Source: Bacteroidota bacterium
GTDB taxonomy: Bacteria; Bacteroidota; Bacteroidia; Flavobacteriales_F; PHOS-HE28
Assembly (NCBI GenBank): GCA_023430945.1
Contig: JAEYYE010000102.1
Span: 1-5,567, forward strand
Direction: 5' to 3'
Length of the DNA: 5,567 nucleotides
A program made the position numbers and the translations under genes. This document shows, in pieces, positions 1-5,511 of this stretch; positions within the stretch are counted from its first letter, which is position 1; each line of letters opens with the position of its first letter. Under the pieces are notes generated by a model, which saw only the letters and a program-made list of their open reading frames with translations, was not told where the DNA came from and did not search any database.

Positions 1-353
1 GTTACGGAGTGGGAGAGAAGCATCAACCTTTCTTCATCCTTGAATTCCTCCTGCACACGCGCCATCTGTACGCTCATCTTCGGACAGATCGTTGCGCACG
101 TGGTGAAGAAGAAATCGGCTACGATCACTTTTCCTTCCAGATCCGCCAGGCGCAGTGTAGCACCCTGCTGATCGATCAACTCGAAATCCTTGATGTGGTG
201 CTCACCTGACGAGATCCCCGTTCGGTCCACCAGTCGTGCATCCAATTGGTTCGGGTGGTAGATCGGCAATCGATCGGAAGGTTTGATGATGAGGTAGGCC
301 ACCGCCACCGCAACGAGGAAGACCAGCCCGAAACCGATCAGCCGCCTGCTCAT
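1..353 (-). CDS. SCO1/SenC family copper protein, N-terminal part (runs off the left edge)
   Basis: SCO proteins are membrane-anchored thioredoxin-fold proteins that bind copper and help build the CuA centre of cytochrome oxidase or act as thiol oxidoreductases. The 117 visible residues show a single N-terminal membrane anchor (about residues 5-23). A thioredoxin-like start follows (DFELIDQQG near 57-64, then DLEGKVIVADFFF at 71-83) and the family's CxxxCP metal site (Cys86 and Cys90, in TTCATICPKM). The conserved LLSHSV segment follows; the histidine ligand and the rest of the domain lie outside the window. The ATG at 353-351 overlaps the stop codon of the upstream DUF2490 gene by four bases (ATGA), which fixes the start and suggests translational coupling. 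The family call is firm. The target enzyme cannot be told from what is visible. Confidence 0.93.
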   Translation of the reverse strand, partial: MSRRLIGFGLVFLVAVAVAYLIIKPSDRLPIYHPNQLDARLVDRTGISSGEHHIKDFELIDQQGATLRLADLEGKVIVADFFFTTCATICPKMSVQMARVQEEFKDEERLMLLSHSV

Positions 354-1087
354 GGCGCGGGTTCCACCGGTTTTTTCCGATCCACTTTCGCGATGTTGAA
401 ACTGTAATCGATCGAGTAGATCCAGTTATGCGCAGGCCATTCGATGTCGCGCTCCCGATCGTGCAGGATCGTGAGATCGATCGAGTGCGCCTTGGAGAGT
501 TTCCAGGTGGTACCAAGACGATAGCGCGTGCCGATGTACATCAATCCATCCGGCCTTGCCCATGTAAAGAATTCCGCACCGATGAATGGATCGAGCTTCC
601 ATTTCGCGAAGTCGTGTTCCACCGTGAAACGGTTGCGGATCACCTCGCGTTCCTCACCGAATTCGCGGTAATTGTGCTGGTACCGCAAGCGATAGTTGAG
701 CTTGCTGCGCTTCACATCGCCGCCGAGCGATGCCTGTACGATGGTGCGTGTGCGATCCTCGTTGCCCGGCCGGTGCGCGTAGCGTTGCTCCACACCGATC
801 GTGAGCGCGCGCGTAACATCATAGCTGATGCCGGCATCGGCGTAGAACTGCCGGCCGGCGAGGAATGAATCGGCCGATCGGTAACCGAACTCGGTGCCGA
901 TCTGGAATTTCTTGCGCGTTTCCTTGCCGATGATGTCATTGAAGAATTTCGGCGGCCTGCCCTTTATCGCAACGCTTGTCCAGAATTGTTCACCCAGAAC
1001 GGGAACTGCGCGTTCTTGCGCATGAAGCCACGCTGGTGCGATCGCGAAGAGGAGCAGAACGAACGGTGCGAGCGAAGCCTTCCTCAT
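350..1087 (-). CDS. DUF2490 domain-containing protein, probable outer-membrane beta-barrel
   Basis: This 245-residue protein has a clear Sec signal peptide (MRKAS, a hydrophobic run at about 8-20, then a probable cut after AWLHA before QE at 23/24). The rest is a series of alternating beta-strand segments rich in Tyr, Arg and Phe: GISYDVTRALTIGVEQRYAH, NYRLRYQHNYREF, IRNRFTVEHDF and GTRYRLGTTWKLS. The FWTSVAIKG start, the YRLRYQHN strand and the GTRYRLG strand fit the DUF2490 family of Bacteroidota and Proteobacteria, whose function is unknown and which is predicted to form a barrel. It ends in a charged, proline-rich tail (KKPVEPAP) rather than a terminal aromatic, which is unusual for a BAM substrate. 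The frame stays open to 1204, but the start at 1087 is chosen because it gives the signal peptide and its ATG overlaps the upstream stop by one base (TGATG). Confidence 0.85.
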   Translation of the reverse strand: MRKASLAPFVLLLFAIAPAWLHAQERAVPVLGEQFWTSVAIKGRPPKFFNDIIGKETRKKFQIGTEFGYRSADSFLAGRQFYADAGISYDVTRALTIGVEQRYAHRPGNEDRTRTIVQASLGGDVKRSKLNYRLRYQHNYREFGEEREVIRNRFTVEHDFAKWKLDPFIGAEFFTWARPDGLMYIGTRYRLGTTWKLSKAHSIDLTILHDRERDIEWPAHNWIYSIDYSFNIAKVDRKKPVEPAP

Positions 1088-1491
1088 CACCAGTTCGTTA
1101 TGTGAAGATCCCCGACATCCACCAGATCGGTGCGATCCACGAGATCCACGGCGCGTTCCACGGCGAAGGAGCCGCTGGCGCAACTGTCCGGATCGTATTC
1201 GCACTCGGAAAGTGTGAAGATGCGGTAGTTGCCTTTCCGCAACCAGGGAAACCGGAAACGGCCATCTGGACCTGTGCTCACATCATCATCGGGCGTTGTG
1301 CCATCGCCGTAAACAATGTACACATCGTGATCGGGGATCGGATAGAATTCGCCCGAACCCTGGTGCTGCTCAAGCACGCGCCCATGGATCTCCGCGCGGC
1401 CACCGATCCCTGGTTCCTTCGCGCAGCCCGTCGATCCGATCGAAAGGATCAGGATCGCAAGCGGAAGAATGGTCGAAGAGAAGCGGTTCAT
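1087..1491 (-). CDS. Small lipoprotein with a carboxypeptidase-regulatory-like beta-sandwich (paralog 2)
   Basis: A 134-residue putative lipoprotein. The signal peptide is MNRF, then a hydrophobic run ending in GSTGC, with the lipidated Cys at 23; Ser at -3 makes the lipobox weaker than in its paralog. The mature part (AEIHGRV, then VYIVYGDG, then TGPDGRFRF, then LRKGNYRIFTLSE) has the strand order of the CarboxypepD_reg / Cna-B-like fold, which is often used as a surface or accessory module. An acidic patch (DDDV next to GDGTT) could bind calcium, but that is only inference. It carries two extra Cys (CEYDPDSC) absent from its neighbour, possibly a disulfide. The frame is open to 1530, but the Met at 1491 is preferred because it starts the signal peptide and avoids overlap with the upstream gene. 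It sits 14 bases after the first paralog. No enzymatic residues are recognised and the function is unknown. Confidence 0.82.
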   Translation of the reverse strand: MNRFSSTILPLAILILSIGSTGCAKEPGIGGRAEIHGRVLEQHQGSGEFYPIPDHDVYIVYGDGTTPDDDVSTGPDGRFRFPWLRKGNYRIFTLSECEYDPDSCASGSFAVERAVDLVDRTDLVDVGDLHITNW

Positions 1492-1505
1492 TGATGCGAT
1501 CACGA

Positions 1506-1925
1506 TCAATTGTCCAAATATCCGCGCCACCTTTCGATGGGCAATTCGCCGATATCGATCGAGCCTTTTTTCTCTGTGATCTCCACCAGACGGGTCACCG
1601 GATAGAATCCGGAATGATCCGGAAGCTCACGTTTCTTTTGCGATATGGTATAAACGGTGTACGTTCCTTTCCTTAAACCGGTAAAACGAAAACGGCCATC
1701 AGGACCGGTGCGCACATCATCATCATGGTATGTGCCATCGCCGTAGATGATGTAAACACGATGTTCGGGCATCGGATATCGATCGCCGAGCAGTAAGCCG
1801 TTACTGTTGATGTTCTGCGCGGTCACTATACCGGTGATCTCGTTGCGGCCGCCTTCGCCGGGTTCCTTCGAACAGCCGGCAAGTGAAAGAAGCAACGTGA
1901 AGAGAACGAAGATGTGGATCTTCAT
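1506..1925 (-). CDS. Small lipoprotein with a carboxypeptidase-regulatory-like beta-sandwich (paralog 1)
   Basis: A 139-residue lipoprotein with a textbook signal: MKIH, a hydrophobic stretch, and the lipobox LAGC with Cys18. The next residues (SKEPGEGG) put Lys-Glu at +3/+4, resembling the lipoprotein surface-export signal described in Capnocytophaga. The body (NEITGIV, VYIIYGDG, DDDVRTGPDGRFRF, LRKGTYTVYTIS) matches the next gene over most of its length and predicts one prealbumin-like or carboxypeptidase-regulatory beta-sandwich. The C-terminal third (TEKKGSIDIGELPIERW) is less conserved. It lies 32 bases after the acyl-CoA synthetase and 14 bases before its paralog, probably as the first gene of the envelope cluster. 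A structural or binding role on the cell surface is inferred; no function is known to me. Confidence 0.85.
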   Translation of the reverse strand: MKIHIFVLFTLLLSLAGCSKEPGEGGRNEITGIVTAQNINSNGLLLGDRYPMPEHRVYIIYGDGTYHDDDVRTGPDGRFRFTGLRKGTYTVYTISQKKRELPDHSGFYPVTRLVEITEKKGSIDIGELPIERWRGYLDN

Positions 1926-1957
1926 GAAAAGCTTGATGTTAGCGCGAAATTACGGGT

Positions 1958-3718
1958 TCACGCTCGATCGGCGCCTGCATAGAGATCTTCCACCACCTGT
2001 GCGTACTTCGCCAGGATCGGTTTGCGCTTGAGCTTCATGCTGGGCGTGAGCTCGCCGCCTTCGATCGTCCATTCCTTCGGCAGCAGCGCGATCTTTTTTA
2101 CTTTTTCCCAGTTGCCCATCTCCGAGGCCGCCTTGGAGACTTCCTTGAAGATCCGCTGGTTGATCTGCTGTTCGGCGATGATCTGTTCACGGCTTTTGTA
2201 CTCGATCCCCTTGATCTTGCAGTATTCCTGGAGAAATGCGAAATCGGGAACGATCAGCGCCGCCGGGAATTTGCGGTTCTCACCGATCACCATCACCTGT
2301 TCGATGAAACGCGATTCCTTCAGCTTGTTCTCCAGCACTTGTGGCGCAACGTATTTGCCACCGCTGGTCTTGAAGATCTCCTTTTTCCGATCGGTGATGT
2401 AGAGGAAACCCTCGTGATCGATCTTCCCGATGTCGCCTGTGTGCAGCCAGCCTTGTGGATCGATCACATCGGCGGTCATCGCTGGATCTTTGTAATAGCC
2501 CTGCATGATGTTCGGACCGCGCACCACGATCTCGCCATCATCCGCGATCTTCACTTCCACCCCCGGCAATGGTTTTCCCACGCTGCCGAAACGCAGTCCA
2601 TCATTCCGCGCATCGTTCACGGAGATCACCGGTGAGGTTTCCGTGAGGCCATAACCTTCCATCAGCGGAATTCCACCGGCATTGAAAACCCGCGCCAGCC
2701 GCGGTTGCAGTGCTGCACTTCCGCTCGCGATCACGCGCACATTTCCGCCGAGTGCTTCCTGCCATTTGCTGAAGATCAGTTTGCGCGCGAGCTTCAATTG
2801 AAGATCGTAGAACACGCCACGCCCATGGATCTCATAACGATGTCCCAGATCAAGCGCCCAGAAGAAGAGCTTTCGCTTCACTCCGGTAAGCTCCTCGCCC
2901 TTCGCCACGATCTTGTCGTAGATCTTTTCGAGCAAGCGCGGAACGGCGGTGAACACTTCCGGCTTCACTTCGCGGATCCGATCACCAAGGTCCTCCAATG
3001 ATTCCTGGAAATAGATCGAAACGCCGGAGTACATGTAGAGGTACATCAGCATGCGCTCGTAGATGTGGGAGAGCGGAAGAAAGCTGATGGACTTCGCCTT
3101 CTCATCCACCGGAAAACGCGTGATGCTCGCGAGCACATTGCTGATGATGTTGTGGTGCGTGAGCATCACGCCTTTGGGTCTGCCGGTGGTACCAGAGGTG
3201 TAGATGATCGTCGCGAGATCTTCTGCTTTCACACCATCGCCATACGCTTTCAACGTAGCGCGATCAGAGTCACGCGCCAGTTGCGCGACTTCCGTCCAAT
3301 GCCTTGCACCGGCCACCCGATCGAATGTGAACAGGTGTTGCGGAGCGCCGGAAAGTTCCGCCTTGCGATGGATCTCCTCGTTGCTGCTGAAGCACACCTT
3401 CACTTCGGCATGTTGAAGAATGAACGCATAATCCTCGCGGCTGCTGGTCGGATAGATCGGCACGGTGATGCCGCCGATCATGAGCACCGCCTGATCCGCC
3501 AGGCACCATTCGCTGCGGTTGCCGCTGCAGATCGCCACTTTATCGCCGGGTTTCACGCCGAGCGCGATCAGGCCCAGCGCAAGCTTTTCGGCCGTTGCGA
3601 TCAGTTCTTCGGTGGAATACTTGCGCCAATCGCCGTTCTCTTTCGTCGCGATCGCATCGGACTTCGGGAACATCGCGCGCTGGCGCAGCGGTATGTCGAA
3701 AAGGCGTTGTACCTGCAT
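1958..3718 (-). CDS. Long-chain fatty acid--CoA ligase (AMP-forming, ANL superfamily)
   Basis: A complete 586-residue acyl-CoA synthetase. It activates fatty acids with ATP to an acyl-adenylate and transfers the acyl group to CoA, feeding beta-oxidation or lipid synthesis. All adenylation motifs are present: the P-loop YTSGTTGRPKG (173-183), FLPLSHIYER (213-222), YGLTE (356-360), GWLHTGD with Asp429, DRKKE (443-447) with KTSGGKYV after it, and the C-terminal LTPSMKLKRKPI (558-568) carrying the catalytic lysine. Length and the motif set fit the bacterial long-chain/very-long-chain FACS group (FadD15-like) rather than acetyl-CoA synthetase or the shorter E. coli FadD type. The ATG at 3718 gives the usual N-terminus (RLFDIPLRQ) about 15 residues before the first conserved segment. 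No strong ribosome-binding site is seen. Chain-length preference cannot be read from the sequence. Confidence 0.95.
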   Translation of the reverse strand: MQVQRLFDIPLRQRAMFPKSDAIATKENGDWRKYSTEELIATAEKLALGLIALGVKPGDKVAICSGNRSEWCLADQAVLMIGGITVPIYPTSSREDYAFILQHAEVKVCFSSNEEIHRKAELSGAPQHLFTFDRVAGARHWTEVAQLARDSDRATLKAYGDGVKAEDLATIIYTSGTTGRPKGVMLTHHNIISNVLASITRFPVDEKAKSISFLPLSHIYERMLMYLYMYSGVSIYFQESLEDLGDRIREVKPEVFTAVPRLLEKIYDKIVAKGEELTGVKRKLFFWALDLGHRYEIHGRGVFYDLQLKLARKLIFSKWQEALGGNVRVIASGSAALQPRLARVFNAGGIPLMEGYGLTETSPVISVNDARNDGLRFGSVGKPLPGVEVKIADDGEIVVRGPNIMQGYYKDPAMTADVIDPQGWLHTGDIGKIDHEGFLYITDRKKEIFKTSGGKYVAPQVLENKLKESRFIEQVMVIGENRKFPAALIVPDFAFLQEYCKIKGIEYKSREQIIAEQQINQRIFKEVSKAASEMGNWEKVKKIALLPKEWTIEGGELTPSMKLKRKPILAKYAQVVEDLYAGADRA

Positions 3719-3731
3719 GGTACCAATTTAG

Positions 3732-3762
3732 GATCGGCCGCGTATGCGCGCCACGATCGGCC
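3732..3762. repeat. Pair of 8-base direct repeats (GATCGGCC)
   Basis: GATCGGCC occurs at 3732-3739 and again at 3755-3762, in the 84-base gap upstream of the acyl-CoA synthetase. With two copies 23 bases apart, a regulator site is possible. Given how common GATC words are in this window, chance or a general word bias explains it about as well. Confidence 0.3.
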
Positions 3763-3778
3763 CCCGGTTTATGTACAA

Positions 3779-3797
3779 CGGGTTCTTCACAAACCCG
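3779..3797 (-). terminator. Hairpin just after the glycosylase gene, weak terminator candidate
   Basis: CGGGTT (3779-3784) and AACCCG (3792-3797) form a perfect six-pair stem with a seven-base loop. On the minus strand the stem begins five bases after the stop codon of the glycosylase gene, the expected place for an intrinsic terminator. The bases that follow on that strand (TTGTACATAAACC) lack a proper T run, so termination would be weak, or the hairpin may serve only to stabilise the 3' end. Confidence 0.3.
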
Positions 3798-3802
3798 GTC
3801 CG

Positions 3803-4507
3803 TCAACCCAATTGCTTTAGCAACTGCACGTATTTCGCGATGTATTCGTGCATGCGCTTCTGCCGGTATTGGATGATGAAACGCGGATGTTCGATCGGGA
3901 TGATCTCGCCGAAGAACCTGTGCCGGTCGTTCAGTTTGCGGAAGAAGGCCGCGTTCTTTCCGGTGCCCAGGCACATCACGCGATCGGTGCGCATGCCGCA
4001 TGAGATGAGATCAGTGAGCCATTGAACAATGAACGGGGTGACGGCAAGCTCAAGGTCCTTCCGATCGTAGTAATTCAGGTTGAGCGGCATTTTGCCGGCT
4101 TCCTCCTTCACAAAACCGAGCGGAGAAAGCGCGTGCACATAAACCTTCGAGTAGAATTCCTCCGGTCCGCCGAAAGCCTCGATCATGCGGTAGAAGAAAT
4201 CGCTGCTCGGCTCATGCGTGCGGATCCCGGGCACGGGGATCTTCAGGTCGTTCTCGCAACGCTTGGTGTCGGTAAAGGGAATGCCGGTGACGCCCGCCCC
4301 GTGCCTGCCAGGATTGATCCCGAGCATCAAGATCCGCGGACGATCATCGCTGTAGAAGTGGCGGTGGAATTGCGTTACGATCTCCCGGATCTCATCAGCG
4401 TTCGGCCCGTTGAACGGATCGAGAACACCCACGCCTTCAGGCAGATCGGTACGTTGGAGAGAGAAGGAGAGAACATAGCGCAGCAATCGATCGGCAAGGG
4501 TGGGCAT
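3803..4507 (-). CDS. SMUG2-type DNA glycosylase (DUF4918, uracil-DNA glycosylase superfamily)
   Basis: A 234-residue protein of the uracil-DNA glycosylase fold, in the SMUG2 / DUF4918 group found mainly in Bacteroidota. Members remove uracil and related damaged bases from DNA in the first step of base excision repair. Motif 1 is ILMLGINPGRHGAG (GINPG at 63-67), preceded by a short beta strand. The following GIPFTDTKRCE segment (75-85) is characteristic of the group. Motif 2 near the C-terminus is HPRF (207-210), where classic UDGs have HPS, and GTGKNAAF (181-188) is a further conserved loop. The Met at 4507 is chosen over one eight codons upstream because MPTLADRLLRYVL matches the usual start of these proteins. 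Its upstream region contains a hairpin repeat ending 43 bases before the start. It stands alone, without other repair genes nearby. Confidence 0.9.
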   Translation of the reverse strand: MPTLADRLLRYVLSFSLQRTDLPEGVGVLDPFNGPNADEIREIVTQFHRHFYSDDRPRILMLGINPGRHGAGVTGIPFTDTKRCENDLKIPVPGIRTHEPSSDFFYRMIEAFGGPEEFYSKVYVHALSPLGFVKEEAGKMPLNLNYYDRKDLELAVTPFIVQWLTDLISCGMRTDRVMCLGTGKNAAFFRKLNDRHRFFGEIIPIEHPRFIIQYRQKRMHEYIAKYVQLLKQLG

Positions 4508-4550
4508 TGGGCAAAGATCGCAGCGCTGCACCGGTCGGCTTCCGAACGCG

Positions 4551-4668
4551 GTTCTTTGGGCGAATTACTGTCAGGTCGTGTCTTCGCCTGCAAGTCCGCA
4601 CTCGCAAAGCCTCGCTTGCGGGCTTTCCGGCTGCGCCACTTACGCAGATCTTCGGAGGCTTCGCGAGT
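4551..4668 (-). repeat. Structured intergenic repeat, copy A (minus orientation)
   Basis: Read on the minus strand, this copy starts with the arm ACTCGCGAAGCCTC (4668-4655). It then has the core GATCTGCGTAAGTGG and ends in TGACAG, five bases, and CGCCCAAAGAAC (4562-4551). The first arm pairs with GAGGCTTTGCGAGT (4613-4600), giving 13 pairs and one mismatch. Inside the loop, CTGCG and CGCAG (4647-4643 and 4635-4631) form a second hairpin whose loop is TAAGTGG. The core to the 3' end aligns with copy B at about 65-70% identity by eye with few gaps. It lies in the probable 5' leader of the glycosylase gene, so it could be transcribed with it. Function is not known; it may be a REP-like element or a structured RNA. 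Confidence 0.6.
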
Positions 4669-4823
4669 TTCTTCTTGTCTTTGATCGATGATCGGTTGGA
4701 TCGCTGCGATCTACTCAGTCCGGAAATAAGAACGATCTTCCATTAATCGTGAGAATGTATTCAACCAAATCATTCACACTCCTTCTCAGGTATAACGAAA
4801 TCATCGATCGAAGAACAGATCAC

Positions 4824-4940
4824 CCTCGCCAACCACCGATCGGCGTAAGGGGCCGCAGCGGATACCCCGCAGGCCACGCACCGCGTGGGCGAGGAGTAGG
4901 AGCGAAGGATCCCGACTTGACAGGATCCCGCCCAAAGAAC
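4824..4940 (+). repeat. Structured intergenic repeat, copy B (plus orientation)
   Basis: This copy begins with CCTCGCC (4824-4830), which pairs with GGCGAGG (4888-4894). Its core GATCGGCGTAAGGGG (4838-4852) forms a hairpin: CGGC (4841-4844) with GCCG (4852-4855), loop GTAAGGG. A further perfect stem is CCACGC / GCGTGG (4874-4879 and 4883-4888), which competes with part of the outer stem. The 3' part has AGGATCCCG twice (4906-4914 and 4922-4930), then the shared end CGCCCAAAGAAC (4929-4940). It points opposite to the flanking genes and ends two bases past the stop of the small Cys-tailed gene, so its reverse complement would lie at the 3' end of that transcript. Confidence 0.6.
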
Positions 4941-4942
4941 GA

Positions 4943-5128
4943 TCAGAAACAGGCTACGCCAAGATCGCAGCAGCCTAGATCATCGTTGCGCTCGCGGATG
5001 AATTTCGCGATCTGCGCCGATCGCTTACGGTCCTCGGAAGGTTCCGATCCATTCTCCGATCCATCGGCATGTTCCGCATTGAGCATCGCGGGCTGGATCG
5101 CTTCCGGCTTACGTGGTTCTGCTTTCAT
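4943..5128 (-). CDS. Small hypothetical protein with Cys-containing C-terminal tail, downstream of ArsR
   Basis: A 61-residue open frame that I do not recognise. The first half is polar and probably disordered (KAEPRKPEAIQP, then an Asp/Glu/Ser/Gly-rich stretch). Residues 36-48 (RSAQIAKFIRERN) could form a short amphipathic helix, and the end is GCCDLGVACF with Cys53, Cys54 and Cys60. There is no signal peptide or membrane segment. Its codons (frequent GCG, GAA, ATC and CGC) resemble those of its neighbours, which favours a real gene. It starts 20 bases after the ArsR stop on the same strand, with no clear Shine-Dalgarno site, so co-transcription is likely. The Cys tail next to a Cys-pair ArsR suggests metal or metalloid binding, but this is inference. 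A chance open frame cannot be excluded at this length. Confidence 0.55.
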   Translation of the reverse strand: MKAEPRKPEAIQPAMLNAEHADGSENGSEPSEDRKRSAQIAKFIRERNDDLGCCDLGVACF

Positions 5129-5148
5129 GACATCGTGGTTGGTTCATT

Positions 5149-5511
5149 CTACGTGGCCTGGGACAGATCGGTTATACCTTCTTCTTGTTGCCCGACAGGC
5201 GATCCGTACTTCTCAAAAAGTCCGTTGAACGCTTTCTGCACCTTGGCCCAGGTCTTCGGATCGATGCAATAGCAAACGCTGGTGCCTTCCACCGATCCCT
5301 TGATCAGGCCGGCTTCCTTCAGTTCGCGCAAATGCTGGCTGATCGTGGCCTGCGCGAGCCCGAGCTCCTCGACAAGACTTCCGCAGATGCACGCGTTGTT
5401 CCTGAGCAATTGCTGCAGGATCGCGATCCGCGCGGGATGCGCGAGCGCACGGGCCCAAGCGGCGAGCTGGTTCTGGCTTGAAGAGAAGAGATCGGCCTTC
5501 GTGACGCCCAT
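5149..5511 (-). CDS. ArsR/SmtB-family metalloregulator (winged-helix repressor)
   Basis: A 120-residue ArsR-family transcription factor. These dimeric repressors leave DNA when a metal or metalloid binds. The start LAAWARALAHPARIAILQQL (16-35) is the usual first helices. The recognition helix-turn-helix is GLAQATISQHLRELKEAGLI (51-70), followed by the wing KGSVEGTSVCYCI (71-83). Two Cys-x-Cys pairs stand out: Cys41/Cys43, at the place of the CVC metalloid site of E. coli ArsR, and Cys80/Cys82 in the wing. This supports a thiol-binding inducer such as arsenite or a soft metal, but the specific ligand is not settled. The ATG at 5511 gives a normal N-terminus. No arsenate reductase, efflux pump or ACR3 gene lies in the window; the only downstream partner is the 61-residue gene. 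A regulated gene may lie beyond the right edge. Confidence 0.9.
   Translation of the reverse strand: MGVTKADLFSSSQNQLAAWARALAHPARIAILQQLLRNNACICGSLVEELGLAQATISQHLRELKEAGLIKGSVEGTSVCYCIDPKTWAKVQKAFNGLFEKYGSPVGQQEEGITDLSQAT

Larger units (their letters stand above)
4508..4942. other. Gene-free stretch with an inverted pair of structured repeats
   Basis: No convincing gene lies here on either strand. The stretch divides into a 43-base leader of the glycosylase gene (4508-4550), a minus-oriented repeat copy (4551-4668), a more AT-rich middle part (4669-4823) and a plus-oriented repeat copy (4824-4940). The second copy ends two bases before the stop codon of the small gene at 4943. The middle part holds a dense run of GATC sites (four between 4683 and 4711). 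It also holds two further copies of the word AAGAAC that caps the repeats (4728-4733 and 4811-4816). The promoter of the glycosylase gene should lie here, but none could be assigned with confidence. Confidence 0.75.

Noticed and set aside
1087..1204. Longer N-terminus for the DUF2490 protein, starting at 1204
   Set aside because: The added residues are Arg/Gly/Ser-rich, overlap the upstream lipoprotein gene out of frame and would bury the signal peptide. The start at 1087 fits the TGATG junction.
1926..1957. TAATTTCG as a -7 promoter element for the first lipoprotein gene
   Set aside because: It is one mismatch from TAnnTTTG and well placed, but no -33 TTTG-like element lies 19-21 bases upstream. 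Read-through from the acyl-CoA synthetase gene is as likely.
3719..3730. TAAATTGG as a promoter element of the acyl-CoA synthetase gene
   Set aside because: It ends about five bases before the start codon, which would make a nearly leaderless mRNA, and no matching -33 element is seen.
3065..3820. Plus-strand open frame of 251 codons opposite the acyl-CoA synthetase
   Set aside because: It is antisense to a gene with all its catalytic motifs intact. Its His/Arg/Ala-rich composition is typical of a shadow frame.
4022..4684. Plus-strand open frame of 220 codons opposite the glycosylase gene
   Set aside because: It is antisense to a well-supported glycosylase gene and extends into the repeat. 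It is a by-product of codon bias in the real gene.
4551..4940. CRISPR array
   Set aside because: There are only two copies, in opposite orientation, about 70% identical and with hairpins. There is no regular repeat-spacer pattern and no cas gene.
4749..5228. Plus-strand open frame of 159 codons over the repeat and the small gene
   Set aside because: It runs through repeat copy B and then antisense to the Cys-tailed gene and ArsR. It has an atypical Arg/Ser/Pro-rich composition and shows no recognisable domain.
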